Shown piece after piece: positions 1 through 10,575 of a DNA stretch of 64,000 bases. Under the pieces are notes generated by a model, which made no database searches, was not told the DNA's origin, and saw only the letters and a list, made by a program, of their open reading frames with translations. The DNA comes from Chloroflexota bacterium. GTDB lineage: Bacteria > Chloroflexota > Anaerolineae > Caldilineales > Caldilineaceae. Each line of letters opens with the position of its first letter. The stretch's first letter is position 1. Position numbers and translations under genes: made by a program. Location of the stretch: assembly GCA_016861025.1 (NCBI GenBank), contig BOKO01000025.1, positions 1 through 64,000 of the forward strand, in the 5' to 3' direction.

Positions 1-292
1 CACTTCCGGCGATGGCTCAGGCGTCATTTCCAGCGTCGGCTCAGGCGTGACTTCCGGCGATGGCTCAGGCGTCATTTCCAGCGTCGGTTCAGGCGTGACT
101 TCCCGCGTCGGTTCAGGCGTGACTTCCGGCGTCACTTCCGGCGTCGGCTCAGGCGTCATTTCCCGCGTCGGTTCAGGCGTGACTTCCGGCGTCGGTTCGG
201 GCGTCACTTCCAGCGTCGGTTCAGGCGTCACTTCCGGCGTCGGTTCGGGCGTGACTTCCGGCGTCGGCTCAGGCGTCACTTCCGGCGTCGGT
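1..292 (-). repeat. 24-bp coding tandem repeat (EVTPEPTP)n
   Basis: About twelve degenerate 24-bp units, read on the minus strand as Glu-Val-Thr-Pro-Glu-Pro-Thr-Pro with occasional Ser for Thr. The repeat runs past the window edge. It would make an extended, rigid spacer or stalk. The glycine/valine/serine reading of the other strand is only a shadow. Confidence 0.85.
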
Positions 293-2217
293 TCCTGGGT
301 GTTGGTAAAGGTGCACTGCACCAGTTGACCCGGCTGCAAGCTGATTGTCACCGGATTGGGCAGTTCAGAGACGGAGGTTTCATCGTGAACGCTCGCACAG
401 GTCACGTCGGTCAACGCCCAGTCTTCCGTCGCTAGCTCGGCAATCGTATAGACGCCGGGGAACAACAGTCCGCTGTCGAACGGCGTGCTGCTATCGGCCA
501 GCGTAAAGGCGATCGTCGCCGCGCCCTTGCTCAGATTGAAGGTGAAGACATCCTCGGCGCCCGGCGGGTCGGTGATCTTGTCTACGACGATGCGCCCGCC
601 GCGCACGTTGCCAAAGGTGACGCTCGTCTCCTGCTCGCTGAGCACTGTGACTGACTGGCAGAGGCTGATGGTAGGCAGCCATCCCTCGACCGCACCTTCA
701 CAGACCGTGTACTGACCGGGCAGAATCTTCTCAAAGTTGATGAAGCCATCCGCATTCGTGACGCCGCTGGCGATGGGCTGCTCGCCCTCTTCGACTGCAC
801 CAGCGTAGATGGACATCTGCCAGCCGCTGATCGACGGCTCGTCAGCATCTTGCACACCGTTGGCGTTCTTGTCGTCAAATTTGCATGCGGAGACGCTGCC
901 TTTGCACAGCAGATTGTTGGCGGTGTGACCTGCCACACTCAAGACGTGCGTGCCACCTTTTTGCTGCCACTGCTGCCCATCGTAACTGATGAACTTGCGC
1001 AGGACGCCTTCTTGCGCCACGGTGAAGACTTTTGTTTCACCAGCCTCGAAGCGCCCCAGATTAACAAACGAATTCGCCTGCCCATAGATATCGTAGCCAA
1101 TGTAGGCCGCAATCGACGCCTTGTTCACAACCGTCAGCTTAAAGACCTGTGCTTCTGGGTTGTAGCAACTGCCAAAGGACGGTCCGGTCAAGGTCGGGGT
1201 AGGCGACGGCGTTGCGCTTGGCGTCGGCTCCGGCGTAGTGGTCTCGGTTGGCGTCGGCTCATTGCCACACGTCAGCGCAGGCCAACTGTCATGCTGGTTC
1301 GCCTGAAGGAAGGCGACCTCATACAGCGCGCCATTGAGCGCCATGATGCTGGCATGGGTTGGATATGCCCATTCGATGATGCCCGAATTGATCTCGGCTT
1401 GCGTCAGCGGACGCGTTGCACCGTCGCTGAAGCGTAATCCCATGCCGTTGTATCCGCCTACAATGTTTAAGTCGACGTAGGCGTTGACCTGAAACTCTCT
1501 GGCACCGCTCTTGATCGTCATGTTAATATGATCGCCATTGGTAAGCAGGCGGTGATAGTCAACGGTGATCCGTTCGCAAGTCAACGTCGGCGTTGGTGTT
1601 CCGGGCGCCGCGGAAGGTATTGGAGTAGCTGTCGGCGTCTCGGCCGGTGTTGGCGACACGACCGGACACTCAATCACGATCGGAATGGCGCGGTCAACCA
1701 CAGCCGACGTCTGCGATCCGTCGTGATAAACCTGCGTGTGCACATTCAGGTTTGAATAGCTGCCCGGGGCCAGACTGAAAGACGCCTCCCAACCCTGTGC
1801 GCGTCCGGTCTGTTTGTTCGGCTGCACCCAGGCGAATGTCGCCGAGTTGCCATCCACCAGCTTTGTGCTGTTGCCCAGCTTGACAAAGGCATCGTTCGGC
1901 TGCATCAACACATCGACGCCCGGCTGCGCCAGCACCAACGCATACCCCGTCGAAGTCGCGCAGTCGTAGCGCAGGTATAGCGTCGATTCAACTGGCTTGC
2001 TTGGATTGCCTGCGCGGTGCATGTATGCGAAAAAGTCGTCGGTGAGGTTCCACTCGGTATGATTGCCATCGATTACAGCTGTTTTGTAAGAGGGTTGTGG
2101 CAGGACCACCGCCATAGCCGGCGTCGCCGCCATCATCACTAGCGCTAACATCAGCATGATTGCCAACACCGTGTGCGCAATCGGTTTTTGCATTCCTGTC
2201 GTCAAATGCCTGTACAT
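1..2217 (-). CDS. Large secreted Thr/Pro-linked multidomain protein, C-terminus beyond window
   Basis: 739 codons stay open to the left edge, so the C-terminus is missing. The start is ATG at 2217 with AGGAG six bases upstream. Residues 1-36 form a Sec signal peptide ending AMA. Then come an ectodomain of about 150 residues, a Thr/Pro linker (about 186-213), a second domain, another Thr/Pro linker (about 316-342) and a third domain. An SdrD B-like region (about 441-532) carries the Ca-binding-type motif DDKNANGVQDADEP. A prealbumin/SpaA-like domain (about 540-640) and a Glu-Val/Pro-Thr-Pro repeat tail follow. Such architecture is typical of exported surface or adhesion proteins of Chloroflexota; the actual role is unknown. 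It is divergent from aconitase with a 455-bp spacer. Confidence 0.8.
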   Translation of the reverse strand, partial: MYRHLTTGMQKPIAHTVLAIMLMLALVMMAATPAMAVVLPQPSYKTAVIDGNHTEWNLTDDFFAYMHRAGNPSKPVESTLYLRYDCATSTGYALVLAQPGVDVLMQPNDAFVKLGNSTKLVDGNSATFAWVQPNKQTGRAQGWEASFSLAPGSYSNLNVHTQVYHDGSQTSAVVDRAIPIVIECPVVSPTPAETPTATPIPSAAPGTPTPTLTCERITVDYHRLLTNGDHINMTIKSGAREFQVNAYVDLNIVGGYNGMGLRFSDGATRPLTQAEINSGIIEWAYPTHASIMALNGALYEVAFLQANQHDSWPALTCGNEPTPTETTTPEPTPSATPSPTPTLTGPSFGSCYNPEAQVFKLTVVNKASIAAYIGYDIYGQANSFVNLGRFEAGETKVFTVAQEGVLRKFISYDGQQWQQKGGTHVLSVAGHTANNLLCKGSVSACKFDDKNANGVQDADEPSISGWQMSIYAGAVEEGEQPIASGVTNADGFINFEKILPGQYTVCEGAVEGWLPTISLCQSVTVLSEQETSVTFGNVRGGRIVVDKITDPPGAEDVFTFNLSKGAATIAFTLADSSTPFDSGLLFPGVYTIAELATEDWALTDVTCASVHDETSVSELPNPVTISLQPGQLVQCTFTNTQEPTPEVTPEPTPEVTPEPTPEVTPEPTLEVTPEPTPEVTPEPTREMTPEPTPEVTPEVTPEPTREVTPEPTLEMTPEPSPEVTPEPTLEMTPEPSPEV

Positions 2218-2672
2218 AGCTGCTCCTTCTAGACCGAATCTTTCAGTGCGAATGACTGTTTTCATGTCAACATCGTACATGGGAAATCGTCAACTTTTCC
2301 TTACGCATCTCTGTCATTCCATCAGGTATTTGTTATTTACTTGTTATACATAGATTTTAGTGATTTCTACGTTGCTGGGTCATATCTATTGCAATCTTCC
2401 TGGAAACTCCATGATTTCTGGGGGATCGGCAACCAGCCTAAAAGTCAACAGGTAAGAAATACCTCCTGATTACTTACAAAAATTCAACGTTTCGTAAGTT
2501 AATTTACTTAAATTGCTGAGGGCTTATTTCCACCTGCTGCTGTACAGGTTAGGTCTATCCTTTTGCTTCTTGGTATCATTAGCTATCTACCTTTGATTCA
2601 AGACCCCAGTGTGATAACGCCGATGTCCGGCGCATGAATTACGCTGGCAGATGCTACAGAAAGGACCCGCTC
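2218..2672. other. Divergent intergenic region
   Basis: A+T-rich spacer between the secreted repeat protein and acnA. No convincing ORF or RNA gene is seen. A TTGACA occurs on the minus strand near 2265, but no good -10 box lies at standard spacing, so I do not call a promoter. The acnA ribosome binding site AAGGA is at about 2660. Confidence 0.5.
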
Positions 2673-5364
<2,692 letters not shown>

Positions 5365-5369
<5 letters not shown>

Positions 5370-5482
5370 GATTAGAGATTAGAGATTGGAGACAGGAGAT
5401 TGAGAGATCAGGGCGTCGATTGGCTTCAATACACTGGCGACCAATCTCCAATCTCTTAATCTCCAATCTCCCAATCTCCACT
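5365..5482. repeat. Heptad (AATCTCC/GGAGATT) inverted repeat element
   Basis: The left arm is built of GAGATTA/GAGATTGG heptads, followed by about 50 bp of unique sequence and a right arm of AATCTCC/AATCTCT heptads in reverse orientation, so the whole can fold as a long imperfect hairpin. It starts within the acnA stop codon region and ends just before the oligoendopeptidase gene. One of about ten such elements in this window. Confidence 0.85.
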
Positions 5483-5498
5483 TTTGGAACAACGATTC

Positions 5499-7283
5499 AT
5501 GACGAAACCATATCAACTCTCCGGCTGGGATTTGTCCGAGTTGCTGCCGGAGGCAACTGAGGCTGAGATTGCGGCGCGGCTGGCGAACATCGAGGAAGAA
5601 GTCGGCGCGTTCGAGGGGCTGCGCGTGCATCTACAAAACGGCGCCGTGAGCGGCGACGATGTGTTGGCTGCCGTGCGCCGTTACGAGTCGATCATCCGCA
5701 AGGCGTGGACGCTCGGCTACTACGGCATGCTCTGGTTCTCCGCCGACACCCAGTCGACCGAGGCAATCACCTTTCAGAATCGGATGCAGCAGGTGATGAC
5801 CGGCATCCAGAACCGATTGCTCTTCTTCGATCTCTGGTGGAAGGGGTTGGACGACGACGCGGCGGCGCGGCTGCTGCCCGACCCGTTCGCCGAGCCGGAC
5901 TACCGCTTCTATCTCGAAGACCTGCGCCGCACCAAACCGTACACACTGGACGAAAAGTCTGAACAGATCATCAATCTCAAAGACGCCGACGGCATGGCGG
6001 GGCTGATGACGGTCTACACGATGCTCACCAGCCGGTTGGAGTTCAAGTTGACCGTCGATGGCGAAGAAAAGACGCTGACGCGCGACGCGCTGATGGCGTA
6101 TGTCTACTCGCCCGATCCCAACCTGCGCGCCGCCGCTTACCAGGAACTGTATCGCGTCTACGCTGGCGAGGCGAAGATTCTGGCGCAAATCTACAACAAC
6201 CGCGTGCGCGACTGGTACAACGAGCAGGTGCAACTACGCGGCTATGCCTCGCCGCTGGCAGTGCGCAATGTCGCCAACGACGTGCCCGACGCCGCCGTCG
6301 ATGCGCTGCTGGAAGTGGCGCAACGCAACGCGCCGATCTTCCATCGTTATTTCCGACTCAAGGCGAAGTGGCTCGGCGTGGAGAAGCTGCGCCGCTACGA
6401 CATTTATGCGCCGCTGGCTGGCTCCGATCGTAAGATCGAGTATAGCGCCGCCGCTGCGCTGGTGCTTGACACCTTCCGCCGCTTTGATCCGACCGTGGCG
6501 ACGCAGGTGCAGCGCGTCTTCGATCAGAACCACATCGACAGCGAACCGCGCAAAGGCAAGCGCGGCGGCGCCTTCTGCGCCACCGTGCGCCCGGACGTGA
6601 CGCCCTACGTGCTGCTCAACTACACGGGCAAGGTGCGCGATGTCGCCACGCTGGCGCACGAACTCGGTCACGCGCTGCACAGTATGTTGGCGGAACACCA
6701 TTCGATGCTGACACAACATTCCTCGCTGCCACTGGCGGAAACCGCATCAGTTTTTGCCGAAATCCTGCTCACTGAGCGGCTCCTCAATGAAGAGCAAGAC
6801 CCACTGGTGCGGCGCGAGCTGCTGGCATCCTCCGTCGATGACATGTATGCGACGGTGATGCGCCAGGCGTTCTTTGTGCTTTTCGAGCGGGTGGCGCATC
6901 AGGCGATTCTCGACAACGCATCGCCCGACCGCCTCAACGAGCTGTACATGGAGAATTTGCGCACCCAGTTTGGCGACAGCCTGGAGATCGCGCCGGAATT
7001 TCAGCATGAGTGGGTCAGCATCCCGCACATCTATCACACACCCTTCTATTGCTACGCCTACAGCTTTGGGCAGTTGCTGGTGCTGGCGCTCTACCGCCGC
7101 TATCAGCAGGAGGGCGACGCCTTCAAGCCGGGCTATCTCAAGCTGCTGGCATACGGCGGTTCGGCGCACCCGGAGCAGATTCTGCGCGAGGCGGGCGTCG
7201 ACATCACCGACCCGGCTTTTTGGCAGGGCGGCTTTGATGTGATCAGCGCAATGATCGACGAGTTGGAGGCGATGGAGCAGTAA
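5499..7283 (+). CDS. M3-family oligoendopeptidase (PepF-like)
   Basis: 594-aa zinc metallopeptidase of family M3, cytosolic, expected to degrade short peptides. The zinc site HELGHALHSML lies at about residues 386-396, and the third ligand region LPLAETASVFAE follows about 25 residues later, as in PepF/M3B enzymes. The N-terminal helical half and the Tyr-rich HIYHTPFYCYAYSFGQ segment near the C-terminus are also typical. ATG 5499 is preferred to an in-frame TTG at 5484. The gene follows acnA in the same direction but a repeat element lies between them, so co-transcription is uncertain. Confidence 0.92.
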   Translation: MTKPYQLSGWDLSELLPEATEAEIAARLANIEEEVGAFEGLRVHLQNGAVSGDDVLAAVRRYESIIRKAWTLGYYGMLWFSADTQSTEAITFQNRMQQVMTGIQNRLLFFDLWWKGLDDDAAARLLPDPFAEPDYRFYLEDLRRTKPYTLDEKSEQIINLKDADGMAGLMTVYTMLTSRLEFKLTVDGEEKTLTRDALMAYVYSPDPNLRAAAYQELYRVYAGEAKILAQIYNNRVRDWYNEQVQLRGYASPLAVRNVANDVPDAAVDALLEVAQRNAPIFHRYFRLKAKWLGVEKLRRYDIYAPLAGSDRKIEYSAAAALVLDTFRRFDPTVATQVQRVFDQNHIDSEPRKGKRGGAFCATVRPDVTPYVLLNYTGKVRDVATLAHELGHALHSMLAEHHSMLTQHSSLPLAETASVFAEILLTERLLNEEQDPLVRRELLASSVDDMYATVMRQAFFVLFERVAHQAILDNASPDRLNELYMENLRTQFGDSLEIAPEFQHEWVSIPHIYHTPFYCYAYSFGQLLVLALYRRYQQEGDAFKPGYLKLLAYGGSAHPEQILREAGVDITDPAFWQGGFDVISAMIDELEAMEQ

Positions 7284-7298
7284 TTTCGGCGACAAAAC

Positions 7299-7338
7299 CA
7301 CAGAGGATATGCAGTGCGTGCACTACATATCCTCTGTG
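7299..7338. repeat. Near-perfect 40-bp hairpin
   Basis: Outer arms CACAGAGGATATG and CATATCCTCTGTG enclose inner arms AGTGC and GCACT around a 2-base loop. It sits 15 bp after the oligoendopeptidase stop. No U-tract follows on either strand, so it may be an RNA-processing or barrier structure rather than a classical terminator. It directly abuts the toxin-like remnant at 7340-7390. Confidence 0.7.
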
Positions 7339-7339
7339 A

Positions 7340-7390
7340 CAGCGAATCCATGTTGTCATTGAAATTCTCGTCGGCAAGTAGGCGAATCAC
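7340..7390 (-). pseudogene. Possible N-terminal remnant of a DUF5615 PIN-like toxin
   Basis: Read from GTG 7390 the first 17 codons give an N-terminus with the motif LLADENF. That is the characteristic opening of DUF5615 (PIN-like toxin) proteins. The resemblance stops exactly where the 7299-7338 hairpin begins. This is a short match and the call is tentative. It lies downstream of a truncated HEPN gene, consistent with decayed toxin-antitoxin material. Confidence 0.35.
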
Positions 7391-7485
7391 TCCGGCGATT
7401 CTTTGCGAACCCTGCGCGCCAACATACGCTCGCGTATGTCTGTTGGCTCGAAACGCGCTTCAAGCTGACTTCGGGTCACTGCAGC

Positions 7486-7776
7486 TTACGCCTCGCCCAC
7501 CCCCATGCGGTCGAGCAAACGACGATGCCAGTCGAAGCCAGAGGGCGGAGCGCCGTTCAATTTGGAAATGACCATCTGAAAGATGCGTTCGCAGCCGGTG
7601 TAGAAGTTGTGCAGCTTCAGCGCTAGGTTTTCGTGGAAGAGTCGCGTATGCGCCGGGTCTTGCGCAATCTCGGCATGGATGGCCGCAATGTCATCAGCCA
7701 GGCGGCGAAGATGCGCCAGCTCCGTTTGAACATCGCTAGCCAGTCCGCGCAGACTGGCTTCGGTGATCTGCGCCAT
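7486..7776 (-). CDS. HEPN-domain (HepT-like) protein, C-terminally truncated
   Basis: 96-aa helical protein resembling the N-terminal two thirds of HepT-type HEPN proteins (HAEIAQDPAHTRLFHENLAL, then YTGCERIF). ATG 7776 has GGAGGAG upstream. In HEPN toxins the catalytic R-x4-6-H motif lies near the C-terminus. Here the protein ends soon after FDWHRRLLDRMG, and no R-x4-6-H is present. It is therefore either an inactive remnant or a HEPN lacking the RNase site. It begins 2 bp after the MNT gene, the usual operon order for MNT-HEPN antitoxin-toxin pairs. Confidence 0.7.
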   Translation of the reverse strand: MAQITEASLRGLASDVQTELAHLRRLADDIAAIHAEIAQDPAHTRLFHENLALKLHNFYTGCERIFQMVISKLNGAPPSGFDWHRRLLDRMGVGEA

Positions 7777-7778
7777 CG

Positions 7779-8147
7779 TCAAATCTCCTCCCCTGACTCC
7801 ATTATCCGACGCAAAAAGTGTTCTGACAGCGCCTCGAGTGGCTTCAGATCAATCGGGAATTCGCTCAGCTTGCCGGCCTGTGCAATCGCCAGGAAGAGCA
7901 GGTTTGGCGGCAAATCAGTCACGGCAAGATCAATGTCGGACCTGGCGTTGAACCTTCCTTTCACCAGCGAGCCAAAAAGAAGGACGCGGGTCGCGCCAAA
8001 GTCGCGCCGCAGCATGGCGGCGATCTGGACGGCGTCGTGGCGCGCCTGCATGGCCAGCCGCTGTCGTTGCGCTTCCAACACCAGTCGACGACGTCGCCAG
8101 CGCGTCAGGTACGGATCGAGATCATAGGCGTCCTCGACTGCGCGCAT
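7779..8147 (-). CDS. MNT-type minimal nucleotidyltransferase (MntA-like antitoxin)
   Basis: 122-aa protein with the nucleotidyltransferase signature GSLVKGRF followed by SDIDLAV, that is GSx10DxD, at about residues 55-75. In the MNT-HEPN family such proteins modify the partner HEPN toxin with AMP and neutralise it; that is family knowledge. The start codon lies inside a perfect 19-bp tandem duplication, and no good Shine-Dalgarno is visible. The partner HEPN follows immediately and is truncated, so the pair may no longer be a functional toxin-antitoxin module. Confidence 0.75.
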   Translation of the reverse strand: MRAVEDAYDLDPYLTRWRRRRLVLEAQRQRLAMQARHDAVQIAAMLRRDFGATRVLLFGSLVKGRFNARSDIDLAVTDLPPNLLFLAIAQAGKLSEFPIDLKPLEALSEHFLRRIMESGEEI

Positions 8148-8179
8148 AGGTTCAGAATGTGCGCATAGGTTCAGAATGT
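8142..8179. repeat. Perfect 19-bp tandem duplication at the MNT start
   Basis: The 19-mer GCGCATAGGTTCAGAATGT occurs twice head to tail (8142-8160, 8161-8179). Each copy carries a potential start codon on the minus strand, but only the inner one opens the MNT reading frame; the outer ATG meets a stop after four codons. Confidence 0.9.
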
Positions 8180-8406
8180 GAGTTGTGTTCGACCTGGTGA
8201 CTTAGCATGAACTCATTATAGCACGGGGATTTGTCGAATAGTTCACATCGTTTCATGACATCGGCGGCTTCCAATTTTGATATGACAACCTGATAACCTT
8301 ATGGCAAAATCACAATTCTGGTTTCCCTCATCAGACATATTGAACAATCGAAGGTTGGAAACGCTGGGAGCGTAGTTTTTGTGCTTGCCGAGGAGGAGGG
8401 AAACCT

Positions 8407-10494
8407 ATGCCGCCACGTCTTGCAGATCGCCTTAGCGCCGGGCGCCGACGCCGCTTTATCGGTCGTGACGCTGAATTGAAACTGTTTGAAGATGCGTTGA
8501 CAAGCGAAGAGCCGCCTTTCTATATGCTTTTCGTCTATGGCCCTGGCGGGGTCGGCAAGTCCAGTCTGTTGGGGCAATTTGTCAGGCTGTGCGCCGAGCA
8601 TCGAATTAACGCCTACGCCATCGACGCCCGCAATATCGAAGCGCTGCCCGACGCCTTTCTCGCTGCGCTGGCGTTGACGATGGGGTTGTCGCCGGGCGCA
8701 TCGCCTATCGAAGCCATGCTGACAGGCGGCGGTCGGCATGTGATTTTGATCGACACCTACGAGCTGCTGGCGCCGCTCGATGGCTGGTTGCGCGATGTCT
8801 TTCTGCCGGAGCTTCCCGATGGGACGCTGATCGTCACGGCGGGGCGTCATCCGCCTGCACATCCCTGGCGCGCCGATCCTGGCTGGCAACCGCTGGTCAA
8901 AACATTGGCGCTGCGCAACCTCAGCCCCGATGAGGGGCGCACTTATCTACTACAACGCAACATCCCTGACAACGAGCTGCAGGCAGTGCTTGATTTTACA
9001 CACAGCTATCCTCTTGCGCTTTCGCTCGTGGCCGACCTATACGATCAACGCCCCAGTTTTCATTTTCACCCCAAGGCTGCGCCAGACATCGTCAAGGTGC
9101 TGATCGAACAGCTCCTACAGCGTGTGCCCGGTCAGACGCATCGGTGGGCGCTGGAAGCATGTGCATTGTTGCGGGTGACGACAGAATCGCTGTTGAGCGA
9201 AATGCTCCAGGTGTCCGATGCAAGTGAATTGTTCGACTGGCTGCGCAGTCTCTCATTCATGGATACGCGGCCAGGCGGTCTCTTCCCGCATGATCTGGCG
9301 CGCGACGCCCTGATCGCCGACCTGAAGTGGCGCAATCCCGATTGGTACGCGGAACTGCACCGCCGCGCCCGCACCTATTACATCCGCCATATCGAGCATG
9401 GACATGGCGTCGAGCAACAGCTTGCTTTATTTGATCTGGTCTTTCTGCACCGTGAAAATCCGGTCGTGCGTCCTGTCTTTGAATGGCAGGCGAGCGGACA
9501 GGTGCTGCCGGGCGTGATGCAGTCAGCGGATGTGCCTGCACTGCTCGAAATGGTGCGCCGTCACGAGGGGGTGGCGTCGGCGCATCTCGCCGAGCATTGG
9601 TTGGCGCGCCAACCGGAAGGCGCGATTGTCTTCCGCGACAATGAAAGCGCGCCAGCCGGCTTTACGCTGTTCTTGAACGTCAGCGAAGTCGGCGCAGAAG
9701 AGGTGCAGCTCGATCCGGCGCTGAGAGCCGCCCATTCATTTCTGGCGCGAACGGCTTCGCTGCGTCTGGGAGAGCGCGTCTCCTACTTTCGCTACTGGAT
9801 GGCTGGCGACGCCTATCAGGCGGTGTCGCCGGTGCAGAGCCTGATCTTCATCAATATGGTGCGCCATTATCTGGCGACGCCAGGGCTGGCGTACACGCTG
9901 ATTCCGTGTGCAGACCCTGAGTTTTGGACGCCGGTGTTCACCTACGCCGATCTCGTGCGGCTGCCGGAAGCCGACTTCACGCTCGATGGCAGACAGTATG
10001 GCGTCTTTGGACATGACTGGCGCGCAACGCCGCCACCGCAGTGGTTGGAGTTGCTCGGCGAACGTGAGATCGCAATGACGCCGCCATTGGCACAGCCGCC
10101 GAAACCCCAAGAGCGCTTGCTTGTATTGAGTGAAGAGGGCTTCGCCGATGCAGTTGGCAACGCACTGCGCGGGCTGGCGCGTCCAGGCGGCCTGCGCGAC
10201 ACCCCGCTGTTACGGTCGCGCCTCGTCGTCCAGCAAGCAGGGGCGGGCAGCAGCGAGGACGAACGGATTGCCACGCTGCGCAAGTTGCTGCTGGATGCAG
10301 CCGATGCGCTCAATACATCGCCAAAGGATGTCAAGTTCTATCGGGCCGTCTATCACACCTACATCCAGCCGGCGCCAACCCAGGAGCTGGCCGCTGAACT
10401 GCTCGACGTGCCCTTCAGCAGCTATCGTCGCCACCTGAAAAGCGGCATCGAGCAGATCACAGAGATATTGTGGCGTCGCGAAGTAGGAGGGTGA
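8407..10494 (+). CDS. STAND/AAA-type ATPase with C-terminal HTH-like region
   Basis: 695-aa protein. The Walker A motif GPGGVGKSS is at residues 45-53 and Walker B HVILIDTYE at about 112-120, in an ORC/STAND-like ATPase domain. A helical middle part and a GNAT-like-looking central region (about 390-520) follow without a recognisable catalytic motif. The last about 60 residues (YIQPAPTQELAAELLDVPFS region) resemble a winged-helix or Sigma-70 region 4-like DNA-binding segment. Such proteins act as signal-responsive ATPase switches or regulators; ligand and target are unknown. The ATG follows a GGAGGAGGG ribosome site. It converges with the oxidoreductase cluster at 10.6-14.5 kb. Confidence 0.65.
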   Translation: MPPRLADRLSAGRRRRFIGRDAELKLFEDALTSEEPPFYMLFVYGPGGVGKSSLLGQFVRLCAEHRINAYAIDARNIEALPDAFLAALALTMGLSPGASPIEAMLTGGGRHVILIDTYELLAPLDGWLRDVFLPELPDGTLIVTAGRHPPAHPWRADPGWQPLVKTLALRNLSPDEGRTYLLQRNIPDNELQAVLDFTHSYPLALSLVADLYDQRPSFHFHPKAAPDIVKVLIEQLLQRVPGQTHRWALEACALLRVTTESLLSEMLQVSDASELFDWLRSLSFMDTRPGGLFPHDLARDALIADLKWRNPDWYAELHRRARTYYIRHIEHGHGVEQQLALFDLVFLHRENPVVRPVFEWQASGQVLPGVMQSADVPALLEMVRRHEGVASAHLAEHWLARQPEGAIVFRDNESAPAGFTLFLNVSEVGAEEVQLDPALRAAHSFLARTASLRLGERVSYFRYWMAGDAYQAVSPVQSLIFINMVRHYLATPGLAYTLIPCADPEFWTPVFTYADLVRLPEADFTLDGRQYGVFGHDWRATPPPQWLELLGEREIAMTPPLAQPPKPQERLLVLSEEGFADAVGNALRGLARPGGLRDTPLLRSRLVVQQAGAGSSEDERIATLRKLLLDAADALNTSPKDVKFYRAVYHTYIQPAPTQELAAELLDVPFSSYRRHLKSGIEQITEILWRREVGG

Positions 10495-10575
10495 GCAATT
10501 GCAGGCGACGCTGATCGAATGGATTTTTCGCCAAGCTCCACCCGATCAGCATCGCCCGTTTCCAGGTTTACGCCC

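Noticed and set aside
47..328. Plus-strand Gly/Val/Ser-rich ORF
   Set aside because: It is the complement of the EVTPEPTP coding repeat; the minus frame is open for 739 codons with signal peptide and domains.
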